Below, one piece after another: positions 1-11,064 of a stretch of 64,000 nucleotides of DNA; positions within the stretch are counted from its first letter, which is position 1; every line of letters begins with the position of its first letter. A model generated the notes under the pieces. The model did not search any database and was not told where the DNA came from. It saw only the letters and a program-made list of their open reading frames with translations. A program made the position numbers and the translations under genes. The stretch spans positions 124,001 through 188,000 of the forward strand of contig DASVEE010000012.1 of NCBI GenBank assembly GCA_036380735.1. Reading direction: 5' to 3'. The DNA comes from DASVEE01 sp036380735 (GTDB lineage: Bacteria > Acidobacteriota > Thermoanaerobaculia > Gp7-AA8).

Positions 1-521
1 GCGCTGAGGGCGATGAACTTCCCTTGGGGACTGAGGCGGCTCCTCGGGTTGACCTTCGCGTCGGGCGCGAACAGCGGATCGTCGGAGCGGAGGTAGCCGA
101 TCACCGCCGCCAGGTCCTCGTCGCTCATCCCGAGGGAGGGCATGATCGTGCGCTGGTTGTGGCGGTTGACGGCGAAGCGGATCTGCCGCGCGACCTGGCC
201 ATCCGAGAGCCCGCCGATGCCGGCCGTCTTGTGGTGCGTCAGGTTCGCCGAGTGGAACTCGCCGAGGAAGGAGGGGACCTCCTTCATGTGCGCGCCGGCG
301 GCGCGGTCGCTGTCCGGCTCGCGGTGGCAGCCTTCGCACATCGAATGGAAGATCGCCGCGCCTTTCGCGCGCGCCTCGGGCCGCATGTCTGCCTTGATGT
401 CCGGCAGCGGCACGTCGACCTCACGAGAGAGTGTCACGTGCGCGTACCCCAGAGCCGATGTGATGAGCAACACGATCGTGACCGGGACCACGATCGCAGT
501 TCGTTTCAGAATCTTCTTCAT
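1..521 (-). CDS. cytochrome c family protein (3' end cut by window edge)
   Basis: Membrane-anchored or exported c-type cytochrome, an electron carrier acting outside the inner membrane. The start at 521 gives a Lys/Arg-rich N-terminus and one hydrophobic segment (about residues 8-26). The heme-binding CEGCH motif follows at residues 62-66, and Met127 in an IMPSLGM context is the likely axial ligand. The remaining visible part reads as a single-domain class I cytochrome; 173 codons are visible and the C-terminus lies off the left edge. It diverges from the phosphorylase gene at 759. The partner oxidase or dehydrogenase is not in the window. Motif and topology are seen; the role is family knowledge. 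Confidence 0.85.
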   Translation of the reverse strand, partial: MKKILKRTAIVVPVTIVLLITSALGYAHVTLSREVDVPLPDIKADMRPEARAKGAAIFHSMCEGCHREPDSDRAAGAHMKEVPSFLGEFHSANLTHHKTAGIGGLSDGQVARQIRFAVNRHNQRTIMPSLGMSDEDLAAVIGYLRSDDPLFAPDAKVNPRSRLSPQGKFIALS

Positions 522-597
522 AGCCCGCGCAACATCGGTTTGCGCTGCGGCTGAGGCCGTGAGGGGAGTCACGTGGTTTTCGTTCGGTAACAAGAGG

Positions 598-643
598 CGA
601 GGGCTCAGGGCTGAGGGCCCAGGGCTCAGGGGCTGCGCTCCGC
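598..643. repeat. GGGCTCAGGG short-period repeat with GCTGCGC core
   Basis: Near-tandem GGGCTCAGGG/GGGCTGAGGG/GGGCCCAGGG units run into GGGGCTGCGCTCCGCC, the same kind of core found in the 7-bp arrays elsewhere. A 9-bp array follows directly. Confidence 0.6.
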
Positions 644-644
644 C

Positions 645-695
645 GTCCTATCTGTCCTATAGGTCCTATCCGTCCTATTCGTCCTATCGTTCCCA
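645..695. repeat. 9-bp array, right arm only (GTCCTATNN)
   Basis: Five or more GTCCTATNN units end in the boundary GTCCTATCGTTCCC. The opposing GGACNNATA arm is missing; the GGGCTCAGGG repeat occupies that side. The array lies between the divergent cytochrome and phosphorylase genes. Confidence 0.85.
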
Positions 696-758
696 TGGTT
701 TGCGTCAGAATGTCACTCCCGCGGGGCGCGTTTCGTCTAGCGTAGAGAAGAGAGATCC

Positions 759-3239
<2,481 letters not shown>

Positions 3240-3244
3240 GGGGA

Positions 3245-3347
3245 AACGATAGGACGGATAGGACAGATAGGACTAATAGGACAGATAGGACTTCGGCGTC
3301 CTATAGGTCCTATCTGTCCTATAGGTCCTATACGTCCTATCGTTCCC
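3245..3347. repeat. 9-bp inverted array pair
   Basis: Left arm AACGATAGGAC then four GGACNNATA units (NN = GG, AG, TA, AG), short loop TTCGGC, right arm of TATNNGTCC units ending GTCCTATCGTTCCC. Read on the same strand the right-arm dinucleotides are GT, CT, AG, CT, so the arms pair at seven of nine positions and mismatch mainly at NN. It sits between convergent glgP and tetR ends. Confidence 0.92.
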
Positions 3348-3351
3348 GGTC

Positions 3352-3969
3352 TTACGCCTCGGGCGCCAGGCCGTTGACCATCGCGGCAAACACCTTCCGC
3401 ACTTCCCCGTCATCGCCGGGCTGGGGGCGGCCCTGGCGTTCCGCCAGGATGCGCTCGCGCAGCATGCCTTCGGCGCAGCCCAGCATGGCGGAGGCCAGCA
3501 CCGGGGCGGGGGCGTCTTTGCGGAAGGAACCGTCCTCCTGTCCTTTGTGGATCAGTTGGAGGACCAGCTCCATGAACGTCACGTAGCCCTTCGACAGGAC
3601 CACTTCGTGGGTCGCACCGCGCATGCGGCGTCCTTCGAAGAGGAAGAGAAACGCGATGTCGTGGTCATGGGTGAAGGCGTCGATCATGAGGCCGAGGATG
3701 CGGAGGATGGCGTCGCGTCCGTGGCGGGATTCGGCGACCTCTCGCGTCACCGCGTCGGCCAGAGCCGTCCAGCCGTCGTTGAAGATCGCCTCCAGGAGCC
3801 CCGCCTTGCCGCCGAAGTAGCGGATCAGCTGCGATTCCGAGCTGCCCGCCTCCCGGGCGATGGCGGCGGTGGACGTCGATTCGTAGCCGCTGCGGCTGAA
3901 GAGCGTTTTGCCCGCCATCAGGAGCCGGCCACGAGAGGTTTGGGTGCTGTCGGCGTCTTGGGTCGTCAC
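3352..3969 (-). CDS. TetR/AcrR family transcriptional regulator
   Basis: DNA-binding repressor of about 205 residues. The N-terminal helix-turn-helix covers about residues 15-60 (LFSRSGYESTSTAAIAREAG, then an RYFGGKAGLLEAIF recognition-helix region), followed by an all-helical ligand domain. The GTG at 3969 is preferred because the upstream in-frame ATG at 4020 would put a palindromic operator inside the gene. The gene is divergent from the metalloprotease at 4118. Palindromes at 4008-4017 and 4051-4065 lie in the shared control region, so autoregulation plus control of the protease is likely (inference). The ligand is unknown. Confidence 0.88.
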   Translation of the reverse strand: MTTQDADSTQTSRGRLLMAGKTLFSRSGYESTSTAAIAREAGSSESQLIRYFGGKAGLLEAIFNDGWTALADAVTREVAESRHGRDAILRILGLMIDAFTHDHDIAFLFLFEGRRMRGATHEVVLSKGYVTFMELVLQLIHKGQEDGSFRKDAPAPVLASAMLGCAEGMLRERILAERQGRPQPGDDGEVRKVFAAMVNGLAPEA

Positions 3970-4004
3970 GGCTTCAGCGTAGGCGCGCGCACCCGAGGCG
4001 TCAA

Positions 4005-4065
4005 GTAGTAGTACTACCAAGAAATTGCGACAGTTGGCTTGCGCTTTGCCGGTAGTGGCACTACC
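4005..4065. promoter_or_regulatory. paired palindromic operators between tetR and the metalloprotease
   Basis: GTAGTACTAC at 4008-4017 is a perfect 10-bp palindrome within GTAGTAGTACTACC. GGTAGTGGCACTACC at 4051-4065 is a perfect 7-1-7 palindrome. They share the GGTAGT half-site and lie in a divergent intergenic region, as expected for a TetR-family autoregulator. Confidence 0.7.
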
Positions 4066-4117
4066 AGCAACCGGTGGTGGTGGAACTACTAAACAGCTTC
4101 AGCAAAAGGAACACAGG

Positions 4118-7100
4118 ATGAAACGACTGCCCATTCCTCTGATCGTTGCCCTTGTCCTGGTCGCATCGCAACTCCTCGCTTTCGACGTCCGCCGCAAGGA
4201 AGAGCTCCTCGACGCCAAAGTCAAAACGCTCCCCCCTCTCAAAGTCAATTTCGACGCCACCAAAGCGCAGCTCTACCTCCTCGATCCGGTCTGGCGCGCC
4301 TGGAACCAGAGCCACGGCGGCAACTGGACGGCGCAACTCGACTCCCTCACCGGCAAGCCGCGCCGCGTCCTCGGCGGCGCCATCCCCTGGAGCGGTGACC
4401 TCGAGCAGCACGCCCGGCAGTTCATCGACGCCAACCGCGGCCTGATCGGCGTGGGCAACGAGCGGCTGACGTTCGTCCCCATCGCCGCGAACGCCGTCCG
4501 CAGCGGACGGGTGCGCTACGCCGCCTTCGACTACTCCATCAACGGCGTCCCCGTCGAGCACGGGCGCCTCGTCTTCGCCGTCAACAACGGCAACATGATC
4601 TACTGGCACTCGGCGAACATCGCCAACGTCCCGGCGATCACCACTCCCACGATCACCGCCGCGCAGGCGCTGACGAACGTTCTCGGCTACACGGCTCTCC
4701 TGCCGTCGCAGATTGCCGTCGTCGACGAGCCTTCGCTGAAGCTGATCCCCCGCAACACCGCTTCGCTCCTCACGTACCAGCTCGTGTATCAACTCCGCTT
4801 CCGCCTCGCCGGCGGCCGCGCGACGTGGGGCGTCACGGTCGACGCGCTCACCGGCGCCATCCTCGCCTTCGCGGACACGAACCGCTACGCCGACTGCCAG
4901 ACCGCCACGACCGGCAAGGTCACGGGCGGCATCCGTCCGGCGCAGGCCTCGGATGAGGAAGTCGTCCGCTCCTTCCCCTTCGTCGACGTCGAAGCCGGCA
5001 ACGCCACCGCTCCCTCGACGCTGAACGGCACCTTCCCGTACAGCGGCGGACCGACGGCCACGCGCCTCAACGGCACCTTCTTCGACACCAACTGCGAAGA
5101 CTGCGTGAAGTCCGAGACCGATCCGCAGAGCGCCTTCCAGCCGTTCGCGCAGGGCGTCAACGGCCGCATCAGCCTCGGCACCGGCGGCCGCGACGTCCTC
5201 ACCACCGGCCAGCCGACCATCGCTTACGGCAACGGCACCTCGACGCCGGCCGACCGCACCGCCTTCTTCCACACCAACGTCGCTCGCGCGATCGCGCTCA
5301 AGTGGCTCGATCTCCCGTGGCTGCACACCAAGGTGCCGGTGAAGGTCAACATCAACGACGTCTGCAACGCCTTCTGGGACGGCACCGCGCTCAACTTCTT
5401 CAAGGGCGGCGAGCTGACCTCGACCACCGGCTCCGCCTACAAATGCGCGAACACCGGCGAGATCCGCGACGTCATGCAGCACGAATGGGGTCATGGCCTC
5501 GACGACAACGACGGTGAGGATCCGGGCTACGCCGCCGGCCTCGGCGACATGGCCACCGGCGAAGCCGCGGCCGACTACATCGCCCTCTTCGTCGACCACG
5601 ACTCCTGCGTCGGCCAGTCGTTCTACAACCGCTTCACCGGACCGTTCATCACCGATCCCGACGTCATGTCCGTCGCCATGTGCGACGGCGTGCGCAACGT
5701 CGACGAGCACCGCGCCACGACCGGCATCCTCACGGCCACGAACGTGACGCAGAAATGCGCCGCCGTCACCACCGCGCCTTACTACATCGGACCGCTCCTC
5801 GGCGAAGGCCACTGCGAGGGCGAGCTGTGGGGGCAGGCCGGCTGGCATCTCGTGCACAACCTCATGACCGGCCGCAAGTACGGCACGGTGAAGCTCGACG
5901 CCAACAAGCAGCATGTCACCTACGCCGGCGATCCGCTGCCGGGCGACAACCCCGCGTTCGATCGCGACGCCGCGTGGACCCTGCTCGAGCGGCTCTACTT
6001 CGAGTCGCGCCCCATCGTCGCCTCGTACGCGCCGACGCGCTACCAGGCCATGGGACCGTCGGCGTACGACGGCTTCCTCATCGCCGACGACGAAGGCGAC
6101 GGCCTCGCCAACGGCACACCGCACGCCGCCTACATCAACGACGCGTACGTTCACCACGGCATCGAAGAATGGGCGCCGCTCGCGCCGAACGCACCGATGG
6201 TCGCGGACGCAAAGAACTGCGCGACGCTCGCCGCGCCGTCGGTCACCACGACCGCGCACATCGACGGCTCCACCGGCTCGCCCGCCGTGACGGTGAGCTG
6301 GACGCCGGTGGCCGGCGCCGCGTCGTACTCCGTGCTCCGCAACGAGCGCCGCCACGACGTCTTCCTCGAGGTCGCGCGCCTCACGAACGGCACCTCGTTC
6401 ACCGATGCGGGCGTCGACAACGGCGTCACCTATCACTACCGCGTGCAGGCGAACGGCGCCGGGTCGTGCTTCACGACGTCCGGCACGGTGAAGACCACCG
6501 CCGTCTCGCTCCCCGACGCGTTCCTCAAGAGCGTGGTCATCACCGATTCGCCGAAGGGGAATGCCGACGGCACGCTCGACGCCGGCGAACAGGCGTCGCT
6601 CTTCATCGTCATTGGGAACCAGGGAATCGCGGGCCTCACCAACGTCAACGCCACGATGAGCACACTCTCCTCCGGGGTGGCGGTGACGAAGCCGGGTCCG
6701 CGAGCGTTCGGATCGATCGGTGCCGGCGCCGCGGTCGGGCAGCCGTTCGCCGTCACCGTCGATCCGAATGGCGCGCTGTGCGGCACCATCGCGCAGCTCG
6801 TCCTCAACATCACCTCCGATCAGGGGTGCTTCTCGATCGCCGTGCCGCTGCAGATCGGCGATGCCGGCGCGAGCTGCTACGTCTACAAGCGCGCCGCGCC
6901 CACCGTGCAGTCGCTGGCCATCACCTCCGACAAGCTCGGCGCGTGCGGCGACGGCGACAACACCCCCGATCCGCGCGAGACGGTCCAGGTGACGGTGGCG
7001 GTCAGCAACAACGGTGACCGCCCCGCCAGCGACGTCCGCGTCCGCCTCTCCTCCGACAAGAACTACCTCTCGATCGCGAACGACACGGCTTCGGTGGGCG

Positions 7101-7804
7101 CACTGGCTCCTCTCGGGTCCGAGACGAAGACTGTGACGTTCGCGGTCGTTGTCGGCAGCGCGCCACACGCTGACCTGGCAACGTTGACCGCAACCGTATC
7201 GTGGAGCGGCTCGACCGTCTCGTCGACGCGCGCCCTGACGACCGTCGTCAACCGCGACCTCGTCACGCGCACGCTCGCGTACACCTTCGACGCCGGCCCC
7301 GAAGGGTGGCTCGACACCGGCGGCGGCTGGCACCGCACGACGGCGCTCACGACGGGCAACCAGACCCCGCTCTGGCAGTCCGCCTACACCGCCGACCGCT
7401 GCGACTCGCTCGTCTCACCGGCCGTCGAGCTGACGTCGTCCTCCACGCTCTCCTTCGACCTGGCCTACGTCAGCGAAAACACCGACGCCGCCTACGACGG
7501 CACCGACGTCCAGGTCTCTCTCGACGGCGGCCGCACGTGGACCACGGTCGAGCTGACGCAAGGTTACTCCGCGGCTTCCGGCGGCACGACGTGCATCACC
7601 GCCGGAGCGCCGATGTTCTCCGGCGTCTCCCCGCTGATGCAGCGCTACGACGCCGACCTCTCCGCCTTCGCCGGCAAGACCGCCCAGTTCCGCTTCCGCT
7701 TCGCGTCGGATCCGATGGTGGATGCCATGCCGCTGGGCGTGTGGGTCGATAACGTGACGGTGAAGGACGCCACGGTGTCGATCGCCAGCGTGGGGTGTAA
7801 CTGA
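4118..7804 (+). CDS. secreted zinc metalloprotease, M36/thermolysin-like with FTP prodomain
   Basis: Exported protease of 1228 residues. A signal peptide ends about residue 19 (LVLVASQLLA). An FTP-type propeptide covers about 25-260. The catalytic domain carries HEWGH at 455-459 and a downstream GEAAADYIAL around residue 482 supplying the third zinc ligand. C-terminal modules are a fibronectin III-like domain (about 705-790), CARDB-like beta domains, and an immune-inhibitor/MAM-like domain (about 1050-1225) with FDAGPEGW and SPAVEL stretches. The ATG at 4118 follows AAAAGGA; an upstream extension to 4025 would encode an operator and lacks a signal peptide. Probably controlled by the divergent TetR protein. 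A strong hairpin follows. Exact peptidase family assignment is moderate. Confidence 0.88.
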   Translation: MKRLPIPLIVALVLVASQLLAFDVRRKEELLDAKVKTLPPLKVNFDATKAQLYLLDPVWRAWNQSHGGNWTAQLDSLTGKPRRVLGGAIPWSGDLEQHARQFIDANRGLIGVGNERLTFVPIAANAVRSGRVRYAAFDYSINGVPVEHGRLVFAVNNGNMIYWHSANIANVPAITTPTITAAQALTNVLGYTALLPSQIAVVDEPSLKLIPRNTASLLTYQLVYQLRFRLAGGRATWGVTVDALTGAILAFADTNRYADCQTATTGKVTGGIRPAQASDEEVVRSFPFVDVEAGNATAPSTLNGTFPYSGGPTATRLNGTFFDTNCEDCVKSETDPQSAFQPFAQGVNGRISLGTGGRDVLTTGQPTIAYGNGTSTPADRTAFFHTNVARAIALKWLDLPWLHTKVPVKVNINDVCNAFWDGTALNFFKGGELTSTTGSAYKCANTGEIRDVMQHEWGHGLDDNDGEDPGYAAGLGDMATGEAAADYIALFVDHDSCVGQSFYNRFTGPFITDPDVMSVAMCDGVRNVDEHRATTGILTATNVTQKCAAVTTAPYYIGPLLGEGHCEGELWGQAGWHLVHNLMTGRKYGTVKLDANKQHVTYAGDPLPGDNPAFDRDAAWTLLERLYFESRPIVASYAPTRYQAMGPSAYDGFLIADDEGDGLANGTPHAAYINDAYVHHGIEEWAPLAPNAPMVADAKNCATLAAPSVTTTAHIDGSTGSPAVTVSWTPVAGAASYSVLRNERRHDVFLEVARLTNGTSFTDAGVDNGVTYHYRVQANGAGSCFTTSGTVKTTAVSLPDAFLKSVVITDSPKGNADGTLDAGEQASLFIVIGNQGIAGLTNVNATMSTLSSGVAVTKPGPRAFGSIGAGAAVGQPFAVTVDPNGALCGTIAQLVLNITSDQGCFSIAVPLQIGDAGASCYVYKRAAPTVQSLAITSDKLGACGDGDNTPDPRETVQVTVAVSNNGDRPASDVRVRLSSDKNYLSIANDTASVGALAPLGSETKTVTFAVVVGSAPHADLATLTATVSWSGSTVSSTRALTTVVNRDLVTRTLAYTFDAGPEGWLDTGGGWHRTTALTTGNQTPLWQSAYTADRCDSLVSPAVELTSSSTLSFDLAYVSENTDAAYDGTDVQVSLDGGRTWTTVELTQGYSAASGGTTCITAGAPMFSGVSPLMQRYDADLSAFAGKTAQFRFRFASDPMVDAMPLGVWVDNVTVKDATVSIASVGCN

Positions 7805-7810
7805 TCTTGC

Positions 7811-7838
7811 GGTGCCCCGGGTTGTTGCCCGGGGCACC
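7811..7838 (+). terminator. hairpin after the metalloprotease
   Basis: GGTGCCCCGGG, six-base loop TTGTTG, CCCGGGGCACC: a perfect 11-bp stem seven bases after the stop codon. There is no T-tract, so intrinsic termination is possible but not certain. Confidence 0.55.
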
Positions 7839-7840
7839 AA

Positions 7841-7937
7841 AGGAACGATAGGACGAATAGGACAGATGGGACAGATAGGACAGATGGGACTTCAGGGTTT
7901 GTCCTATCCGTCCTATCTGTCCTATTCGTATCGTTCT
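7841..7937. repeat. 9-bp inverted array pair
   Basis: Left arm AGGAACGATAGGAC with units ending ATA or ATG, loop TTCAGGGTTT, right arm ending CGTATCGTTCTC. It lies between convergent genes and directly follows the GC-rich hairpin. Confidence 0.9.
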
Positions 7938-7945
7938 CTGTAGCT

Positions 7946-9127
7946 TCACCGCTGCGGCGTTACCAGCGTCACGTGCTGCGTTTCGTTGTGGGTGACGCTG
8001 ACGTAGGCCCAAAGCGGGTTGAACACACCGCCATTGACCGTGATGCGGATACGGTCATGGCCTGCCAACTCCGGCATCGATCCCAGATCGACTGAACGCA
8101 GCGCCGTGGTCATGCTGTGGATCAGTTCCTTGCCGTCCCAGAACGCGATTGTCGCCTCGTTTCGTTCATGAAAAAGGCGCAACGTCTGACGGAAGTCGCC
8201 GCCGATGGGGACGGGATACAACTGCACGCCATCGGGGAAGTCGGCGACGCGCACGATCGGCACCTCCGTGCCGTACGTCGTGGCCGCGCGCGACTCGTCG
8301 CGCACGCGCAGCGACCACGCGATCCCGGGGAGCATCTCGCTGCGGATCGTGTAGTAGGCGTGATCGCCTCGTGGCGAGAACCGCGTGTCCACCCCCGCAA
8401 TCGGCTGGACGTTGCCGGAGTGGAACATCTCGAAGATCGTGCGCCAGCGCGAGCCATGCGCGCCCGGAATCACGCCTTCGACGTACGACGGCAGCAGCCG
8501 CTTCTCGACTGCGACGTAGCTGTAGCAGGAGTGGCAGGTCAGCGTCTGGCCGCCGCGACGCACGACCACGTCGACTGCGCCGGCTGACGCCGGGAGCTCG
8601 GGCACGCCTTCGACGATGAGGACGTCCTCGCCGAGGGTGAGCGGTCCGGCGGCGACGCCACCGAATGTGACCGTCGTGTCCGGAGTGACGGGGCCGAAGT
8701 TGCCGCGCAACGTCACCTTCGTTTCTCCCCACGAGGGTGAGACGGTGAACGGTGCCGCGGCGCCCGTCACCGTCACCATCGTCTCACCGAGCGGCGAGAG
8801 GAGGTTCCGAAGGTTCGCCAGCGGATAGAAAGGAAGGAAGCGGCGCGCGAGCACGCGATATGTGCCGGCCGGCAACGGCGGCAGCGTGAACGTCCGGTCG
8901 TAGCTGTTGGGAAACGAGCCGCCGCACGTTTCGGCGCCCGTCGTCACGACGACCGTATCGCCGGCCACGAGCACGTGAATCGGCCCGGCCGGGAGACACT
9001 GCGCGAGCCCCTGGAGCCGGAGCGTGAACGGCGCTCCCGCCACCGGCTGCGGCGGATCGACGGTGATGGTCTGGCCGGCGAGCGGCAGAGCCACCAACAC
9101 GAGCAGCACAGCAATTACGGGCTTCAT
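7946..9127 (-). CDS. secreted IPT/TIG-like beta-domain protein of unknown function
   Basis: Exported protein of 393 residues. The ATG at 9127 gives a clean signal peptide (MKPVIAVLLVLVALPLAGQ); an upstream in-frame ATG at 9220 would add a charged, unsupported extension. The mature protein looks beta-rich with an immunoglobulin/TIG-like fold around residues 120-215 (motif VTLRGNFGPVTPDTTVTFGG), one CHSC pair, and a C-terminal region without recognised motifs. No catalytic residues are evident. It is divergently arranged with the caspase-like gene at 9238 and convergent with the metalloprotease. Function not assigned; the fold call is tentative. Confidence 0.75.
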   Translation of the reverse strand: MKPVIAVLLVLVALPLAGQTITVDPPQPVAGAPFTLRLQGLAQCLPAGPIHVLVAGDTVVVTTGAETCGGSFPNSYDRTFTLPPLPAGTYRVLARRFLPFYPLANLRNLLSPLGETMVTVTGAAAPFTVSPSWGETKVTLRGNFGPVTPDTTVTFGGVAAGPLTLGEDVLIVEGVPELPASAGAVDVVVRRGGQTLTCHSCYSYVAVEKRLLPSYVEGVIPGAHGSRWRTIFEMFHSGNVQPIAGVDTRFSPRGDHAYYTIRSEMLPGIAWSLRVRDESRAATTYGTEVPIVRVADFPDGVQLYPVPIGGDFRQTLRLFHERNEATIAFWDGKELIHSMTTALRSVDLGSMPELAGHDRIRITVNGGVFNPLWAYVSVTHNETQHVTLVTPQR

Positions 9128-9237
9128 GCCGTTGGTACGTCTCTGACGCCGAATTTGTCCGTTTTTCACGCACCTTTGCGCAACTCCAGCCGAGCGCGGG
9201 CGTACAATCCTCGAGTCCAAAGTCGCTCGGTGCCTCC

Positions 9238-9804
9238 ATGCTCCGAATCGTCATTCTGCTGGCGCTGCTCTGCGTGCAGACGCTCTCCGCGTTTGCCGAG
9301 ACCCGTGACCGCGCGGTCATGATCTACCCGCGCGAACGGTGGTCGTTGTGGCCTGTCTTCTACACGCCGCACCAGAACGGGCTCCGCAAGCAGCTTCGCG
9401 AGCGCTACGCCGTCGACGTGCACCGCCAGGTCGCCACCGACGATGCCCTCTTCTCCGTCGACATCACTGACGCCAAGCTCCTCGTCATCTCCGCGCACGG
9501 CGATCCCTTCTCCATGTACTTCGCCAGCCGCACGAGCCGCACCCTCGACGCCACGGACCGCGGCCGCCTCGCCGCATTCCTCGAGCGCCTCGACCCCGAC
9601 GCCACGATCGTCCTCCAGTCGTGCCACACCGGCCGCGGCTTCGCCCACCTCGTGAAGCAGCTCGCCGGCCCCTCGCGCACCGTCATCGCCGCGAAGGGAG
9701 AAGTGCCGTGGGACGGCGTGCACATCACGTCGATGGAGCCGTTCGACGTGAGGATCACGTGTGAGGATGAGGGGAAGATCTGGGACTGTACGGTCAGGTT
9801 GTGA
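9238..9804 (+). CDS. small secreted caspase/CHAT-like protein
   Basis: Exported protein of 188 residues with an N-terminal signal peptide ending near residue 20 (LCVQTLSAFA). It has a His-Gly-Asp element (VISAHGDPFSMYF) and about 40 residues later a Cys in TIVLQSCHTGRG, the spacing of the His/Cys dyad of clan CD peptidases and CHAT/C80-like domains. It is much shorter than most such proteins and has no partner domain. It could be an active cysteine protease or a degenerate relative; the dyad is seen, the activity is inferred. The gene stands alone and is followed by an AT-rich palindrome. Confidence 0.7.
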   Translation: MLRIVILLALLCVQTLSAFAETRDRAVMIYPRERWSLWPVFYTPHQNGLRKQLRERYAVDVHRQVATDDALFSVDITDAKLLVISAHGDPFSMYFASRTSRTLDATDRGRLAAFLERLDPDATIVLQSCHTGRGFAHLVKQLAGPSRTVIAAKGEVPWDGVHITSMEPFDVRITCEDEGKIWDCTVRL

Positions 9805-9822
9805 GCAAGAGTGCAGACGAAG

Positions 9823-9908
9823 TGAATTAAGAATTTCGAATTTCGAATGAAGAATCCTCCAGCGCGGTCCCCCACTTCTCAATTCGAACTTCGAAATTCT
9901 TAATTCTC
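9823..9908. repeat. AT-rich inverted repeat (AAGAATTTCGAA)
   Basis: Left arm GAATTAAGAATTTCGAATTT and right arm, read on the opposite strand, GAATTAAGAATTTCGAAGTT match over about 24 bp, with TTTCGAA repeated in each arm and a GC-rich loop of about 30 bases. Its composition contrasts sharply with its surroundings. It follows the caspase-like gene. Confidence 0.8.
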
Positions 9909-9999
9909 TCCCCGTCCCCTCCCGACCGCCCCTCCCTGAAACCCCGCCGCCTGTCCCACGTTAACAACACTCCAGCGGTCCATCCGATTACAAACGCCC

Positions 10000-11064
10000 A
10001 TGTCCCTGCCTCGCAAGGCTCTCCTGATCTTCGTCTGCTGGACCCTGGTCGGGCTCTATTTCTCCGTGCACAGCCTGGCCCTCTACTCCTATCTCGGCCG
10101 GCCGCTGCCTTTCGCCTATTTCGCGCGCATCCATCTGACGTGTGCCTACACGTGGGCGCTCTTCACGCCGTTCCTGCTCATCCTCTCCAAACGCTGGCCG
10201 CTCAGCGGCCGCCATCGCTGGCCGCACGTTGCGTTGCACATGGCCGCGGCGCTGATCTTCTCTTCGCTCTCCCTCTTCATCGTCGAGATCGTGCACCTCT
10301 TCGTGAACGGCGAGCCGCTGCACGACTGGTCCCGCGGCTGGAGCGCGTTGATGTACGAGGAGCTCCACGGCGACATCCTCCGCTACTGGGCCGTCATCGT
10401 CATCGATCACACCCTCGGCTACTACCGTCGCATGCGCGACCGCGAGCTGACCGCGTCGCAGCTCCGCGCGGAGCTCGCCGAGTCGAAGCTCGAAGTGCTC
10501 AAGCGCCAGCTCCATCCGCACTTCCTCTTCAACACTCTCAACTCCATCTCCGTCCTCATGTTCGAGGACGTCAAAGTCGCCAACCGGATGCTGCTGCGCC
10601 TCAGCGAGATCCTCCGCCACGGCCTCACCGACGACTCGCCGCACGAGGTCAGCCTGGAGCGCGAGCTCCGCTTCCTCGAGCGCTACCTCGAGATCGAGCG
10701 GATGCGCTTCGGCGACCGTCTCACCATCGACATGAACGTCGATCCGACTTCCCTCGGCGCCCGCGTGCCGAACCTCATCCTGCAGCCGCTCGTCGAGAAC
10801 GCGATCCGCTACGGCGTTGCGGCTGTCGATCGCCCGTCGCGCGTCGCGATCCGCGCGGAGAAGCAGGGGGAAGAGCTGAAGCTCGAAGTGCGTGACGACG
10901 GTCCCGGCCTCGCGCGCAACGCGAAGCGCGGCATCGGCCTGTCGAATACCGAGGCGCGGTTGCGGCAGATGTATGGGACGGAGCAGAAGCTCGAGCTCAC
11001 CAGCCCCGCGGCCGGCGGCCTCCTCGTCAGCATCTCCATTCCCTTCCGTATGGCGACGGCGTGA
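10000..11064 (+). CDS. LytS/YehU-type sensor histidine kinase
   Basis: Inner-membrane kinase of 354 residues. Four hydrophobic segments fill about residues 5-150. The His_kinase domain has LHPHFLFNTLNS with phospho-acceptor His174, and an HATPase domain follows with NLILQPLVENAIRYG (N box), DDGPGL and GIGLSNTEARLR (G boxes). Its stop codon overlaps the ATG of the LytTR regulator by one base, so the two form a translationally coupled two-component pair. The signal is unknown; no dedicated sensory domain is present besides the membrane region. A GC-poor start context precedes the ATG. Confidence 0.93.
   Translation: MSLPRKALLIFVCWTLVGLYFSVHSLALYSYLGRPLPFAYFARIHLTCAYTWALFTPFLLILSKRWPLSGRHRWPHVALHMAAALIFSSLSLFIVEIVHLFVNGEPLHDWSRGWSALMYEELHGDILRYWAVIVIDHTLGYYRRMRDRELTASQLRAELAESKLEVLKRQLHPHFLFNTLNSISVLMFEDVKVANRMLLRLSEILRHGLTDDSPHEVSLERELRFLERYLEIERMRFGDRLTIDMNVDPTSLGARVPNLILQPLVENAIRYGVAAVDRPSRVAIRAEKQGEELKLEVRDDGPGLARNAKRGIGLSNTEARLRQMYGTEQKLELTSPAAGGLLVSISIPFRMATA

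Noticed and set aside
3245..3347. 9-bp arrays as CRISPR or as coding sequence for Ser-Tyr-Arg repeats
   Set aside because: No spacers, period only nine bases, and all frames are open because the units lack stops; only the two arrays inside real genes are translated.
4061..7333. A 1090-codon open frame antisense to the metalloprotease
   Set aside because: Arg/Ala/Val-rich shadow typical of high-GC DNA; the plus strand has signal peptide, HEWGH site and conserved domains.
7811..7838. Certain intrinsic terminator
   Set aside because: The stem is perfect but there is no T-tract, so it is reported only as a likely terminator hairpin.
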